This document shows positions 6,010 to 7,570 of a stretch of 7,570 bases of DNA, one piece after another (positions within the stretch are counted from its first letter, which is position 1; each line of letters begins with the position of its first letter). The stretch covers positions 1 to 7,570 of the forward strand of contig JADFKX010000099.1 of the NCBI GenBank assembly GCA_022564695.1. Reading direction: 5' to 3'. A program made the translations under genes and the position numbers. Source of the stretch: Chloroflexota bacterium (GTDB lineage Bacteria; Chloroflexota; Dehalococcoidia; SM23-28-2; RBG-16-64-32). Under the pieces are notes generated by a model that saw nothing but the letters and a program-made list of their open reading frames with translations, had not been told where the DNA came from and searched no databases.

Positions 6010-7134
6010 CTATTCAACCAGGGCGCTACCTGTTGGCGCGAAGGGGATGAAGTCCCTTGTGAAAACGACTTCAGCCGTGGAGACGGGTGCGTTGGTTATC
6101 AGGTAGCCCCAGACGAAGCCGCAATGCTCTACGTCATCAACGATGAAGCAGGTCCTGGTCTTGTCCCAGCCCGCAAGGTAGAAGTTAACGATGCCGTATA
6201 TGTCGACATCGGTGTTGGAGCCCCCTGAGGGGAAGGTGTTTATGACGGCGACGGGGACGAGCCTTTCCAGGCAGTCGGGGTTCGCTACCCGAACCAGCGC
6301 TTCACCATACGTGGCGGCGTCGCAGGCGCCCGGCGAGGGCGCGGTCGCGCCGAAGCGGACGTCTAGATGCTTGTCGGTGACAGCCCCTTTGGTGCCTGGC
6401 TCAGACGTGCAGCCGAGGAGCGTCTCGTCCACAAAGACTATGGGATCACTGGTGCAGGCATTATTGCCGGGCTCGCAGTTGCCTTCGATGGCGTCTCCAT
6501 AGACGCTGGCCCCTTCGCCGTAGATGGAGATCGCGCCGAAGTTGCCGGAGCTGTCCTCCACGAAGTCTCCGTTGTTCTGGAAGACGTATAAGGCTCCCTC
6601 TTCCAGGTGGAACAAGTGCTCTTCATGGTTATCCTCGCCGACGATACCCCAGGGCATCACGCAGGCGCCGCTTACGTACACGGTGGCGGCAGCCGCCGAG
6701 GGGTTAAGGGTGGGAGCGTCCACGCCGAAGGCATCCGCTATGAAGCTGCTGCTGGGCCGGCTAATCTTCACCCGCACCATGTCATCGGTGCCGTCAGAGT
6801 TCTGGTCTATGAAGCAGAAGTTGCTCTCGATCACTCCGTCCGCACAGTCGGGGGTCGCCAGTTCGCTGGGGTCGACGCCGTTGAAGTCCGCCCAGTCCAA
6901 GCCGGCGGCCATAGCCAGAGGGCGATTGGCCGGATCGCCGATCTCCTGCACCGCCGCCAGGGCGATGGCGTCGGTGTCGTTCTGGGCGTCGCGCTTGTCG
7001 CGCAGCCACCAGGCAACGTCGACGGAGATCATCATGACGCCGAGGCTCATAGCTATCACGCCCACGCCCATCACCATCACCTGGCCGCGCTGACCGCGGC
7101 AGCTGTCTATGAGCTTGCGCAACATCAGGAACAT
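6010..7134 (-). CDS. TadG-like Flp pilus assembly protein (TadE/G-like N-terminal domain), cysteine-rich
   Basis: Single-pass membrane protein whose large C-terminal part should face outside. The family is thought to provide minor or tip-type components of the Tad pilus. The 374-residue protein begins with a short basic segment and RGQ-V at 16-19. One membrane helix follows (about 20-42), then WWLRDKRDAQNDTDAIALAA (42-61), the hallmark of the Tad TadE/G-like domain. The remaining region (about 95-374) has ten cysteines (97, 107, 158, 220, 227, 242, 271, 288, 329, 338), a CVMPWGI segment (158-164) and GNFGAISIYGEGAS (197-210). I see no DxSxS MIDAS motif, so the von Willebrand A domain of long TadG proteins appears to be absent. 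The ATG at 7132-7134 has GGAGG 6 bases upstream. A second ATG at 7123-7125 overlaps the tadE stop (TGATG) but has no such site. It overlaps tadE by 10 bases. I give no gene symbol because TadG identity rests only on the N-terminal domain and position. Confidence 0.85.
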   Translation of the reverse strand: MFLMLRKLIDSCRGQRGQVMVMGVGVIAMSLGVMMISVDVAWWLRDKRDAQNDTDAIALAAVQEIGDPANRPLAMAAGLDWADFNGVDPSELATPDCADGVIESNFCFIDQNSDGTDDMVRVKISRPSSSFIADAFGVDAPTLNPSAAAATVYVSGACVMPWGIVGEDNHEEHLFHLEEGALYVFQNNGDFVEDSSGNFGAISIYGEGASVYGDAIEGNCEPGNNACTSDPIVFVDETLLGCTSEPGTKGAVTDKHLDVRFGATAPSPGACDAATYGEALVRVANPDCLERLVPVAVINTFPSGGSNTDVDIYGIVNFYLAGWDKTRTCFIVDDVEHCGFVWGYLITNAPVSTAEVVFTRDFIPFAPTGSALVE

Positions 7135-7568
7135 ACTTCGCCTCCGTTATCAACGGCCCCGGAGACGGGCAGCTCCAGCCGCATGTCGGTACAGGAATGG
7201 AACGTTATGCTATCGAACGCTATGCTCAGGAAGGCGCGTAGCGGCGTGATCAGGCCGTATTCGTAGTCGCTCTCCACGACGACTGATTCGCCGCGCTCGG
7301 CCGCACCGTCGCCATCGCCCACGTACCTGACGGTAACGTCGGCTGGGTCCAGGAGGCCGTTGGAGGTGAGGGCCACCCTATCGGCGATATCGGGCGTGCT
7401 GGCGCCCACGGCCCCGATGCGCGCGCCCTCCCGGGTGGAGTTTGTGACGATCACCCAGCGGTTGATGCCGACGCCGAAGTCGATGATCAGGAACAGCACG
7501 GCGAGGAATATGGGCAGGAGCAGGGCGAACTCCACCATGGCCTGGCCTCTTTCTTTGCGGTCACTCAA
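7125..7568 (-). CDS. tadE: TadE family pseudopilin, start at or beyond the right window edge
   Basis: Minor pseudopilin of the Tad pilus, inserted in the cytoplasmic membrane and in studied systems cut by the prepilin peptidase TadV. Numbered from the TTG at 7566-7568 (147 residues). The N-terminal signature is ERGQAMVEFALLLP (6-19), followed by a membrane helix to about residue 32 and then NSTREGARIGA (43-53), typical of the TadE domain. Gly8 followed five residues later by Glu13 fits a prepilin-type cleavage site. Two cysteines (126, 146) lie in the exported part. The only visible start is TTG at the very edge, with no upstream sequence to test, so the true start may lie outside the window; the basic residues before RGQ are as expected for the family. 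The 3' end overlaps the TadG-like gene by 10 bases. It is the first visible gene of the operon, and the operon promoter must be further upstream. Confidence 0.9.
   Translation of the reverse strand: MSDRKERGQAMVEFALLLPIFLAVLFLIIDFGVGINRWVIVTNSTREGARIGAVGASTPDIADRVALTSNGLLDPADVTVRYVGDGDGAAERGESVVVESDYEYGLITPLRAFLSIAFDSITFHSCTDMRLELPVSGAVDNGGEVCS
7141..7145 (-). promoter_or_regulatory. Ribosome binding site of the TadG-like gene, inside tadE
   Basis: The minus strand reads GGAGG within the last codons of tadE, 6 bases before the ATG at 7134. It decides that start over the ATG at 7125, which overlaps the tadE stop codon. Its position inside tadE suggests coupled translation of the two exported proteins. 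Confidence 0.8.
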
Positions 7569-7570
7569 TT

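Noticed and set aside
5173..6228. 351-codon open frame on the plus strand across cpaB and the end of the TadG-like gene
   Set aside because: It is antisense to two clear genes, its His/Gly/Arg-rich composition is typical of reversed GC-rich coding DNA, and it matches no family I recognise.

Overview
The window is one co-oriented gene cluster on the minus strand. Read in transcription order (right to left) it holds tadE, a TadG-like gene, cpaB, tadZ/cpaE, tadA/cpaF, tadB and tadC. These encode the assembly and export machinery of a Tad (tight adherence, Flp-type) type IV pilus. After a 140-base intergenic region with a hairpin and a candidate promoter comes the 5' part of gap, a type I glyceraldehyde-3-phosphate dehydrogenase gene cut by the left edge.

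The DNA is GC-rich, with mostly ATG starts and strong GGAGG-type ribosome binding sites. No secretin (cpaC/rcpA), cpaD or other outer-membrane Tad gene lies between cpaB and tadZ, where they sit in the best-known diderm loci. A TadG-like protein with a conserved-looking 'PWGI' and 'GNFG' core is also present. Together these suggest a bacterium without a secretin-type outer membrane. Chloroflexota is my best guess from the look of the proteins, with Actinomycetota-like monoderms as an alternative. This is inference from gene content, not a database result.

Region by region: 1-397 is gap (partial). 398-537 is intergenic, with a hairpin terminator for the tad operon, a candidate gap promoter and the gap ribosome binding site. 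538-2402 holds tadC and tadB, the paired inner-membrane platform proteins. 2406-3755 is the TadA secretion ATPase. 3784-5019 is TadZ, a degenerate receiver joined to a MinD/ParA-type ATPase and ending in a MinD-like amphipathic tail. 5059-5943 is the SAF-domain protein CpaB. 6010-7134 is the cysteine-rich TadG-like protein. 7125-7568 is the pseudopilin TadE, whose start lies at or beyond the right edge. Gaps between the seven tad genes are 66 bases or less and some genes overlap, so they look like one operon whose promoter is outside the window.

How they work together (family knowledge): TadZ marks the pole or site of assembly. TadA hydrolyses ATP and drives pilin through the TadB/TadC platform. 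TadE and the TadG-like protein act as minor pseudopilin or tip-type components outside the membrane. CpaB is an envelope-side accessory protein. The major pilin Flp and the prepilin peptidase TadV/CpaA are not here and must be encoded elsewhere. I see no RNA genes, CRISPR, mobile elements or wholly new system. The most interesting points are the divergent features of TadZ, the cysteine-rich TadG-like protein, the secretin-less layout, and the repeat and promoter structure between tadC and gap.
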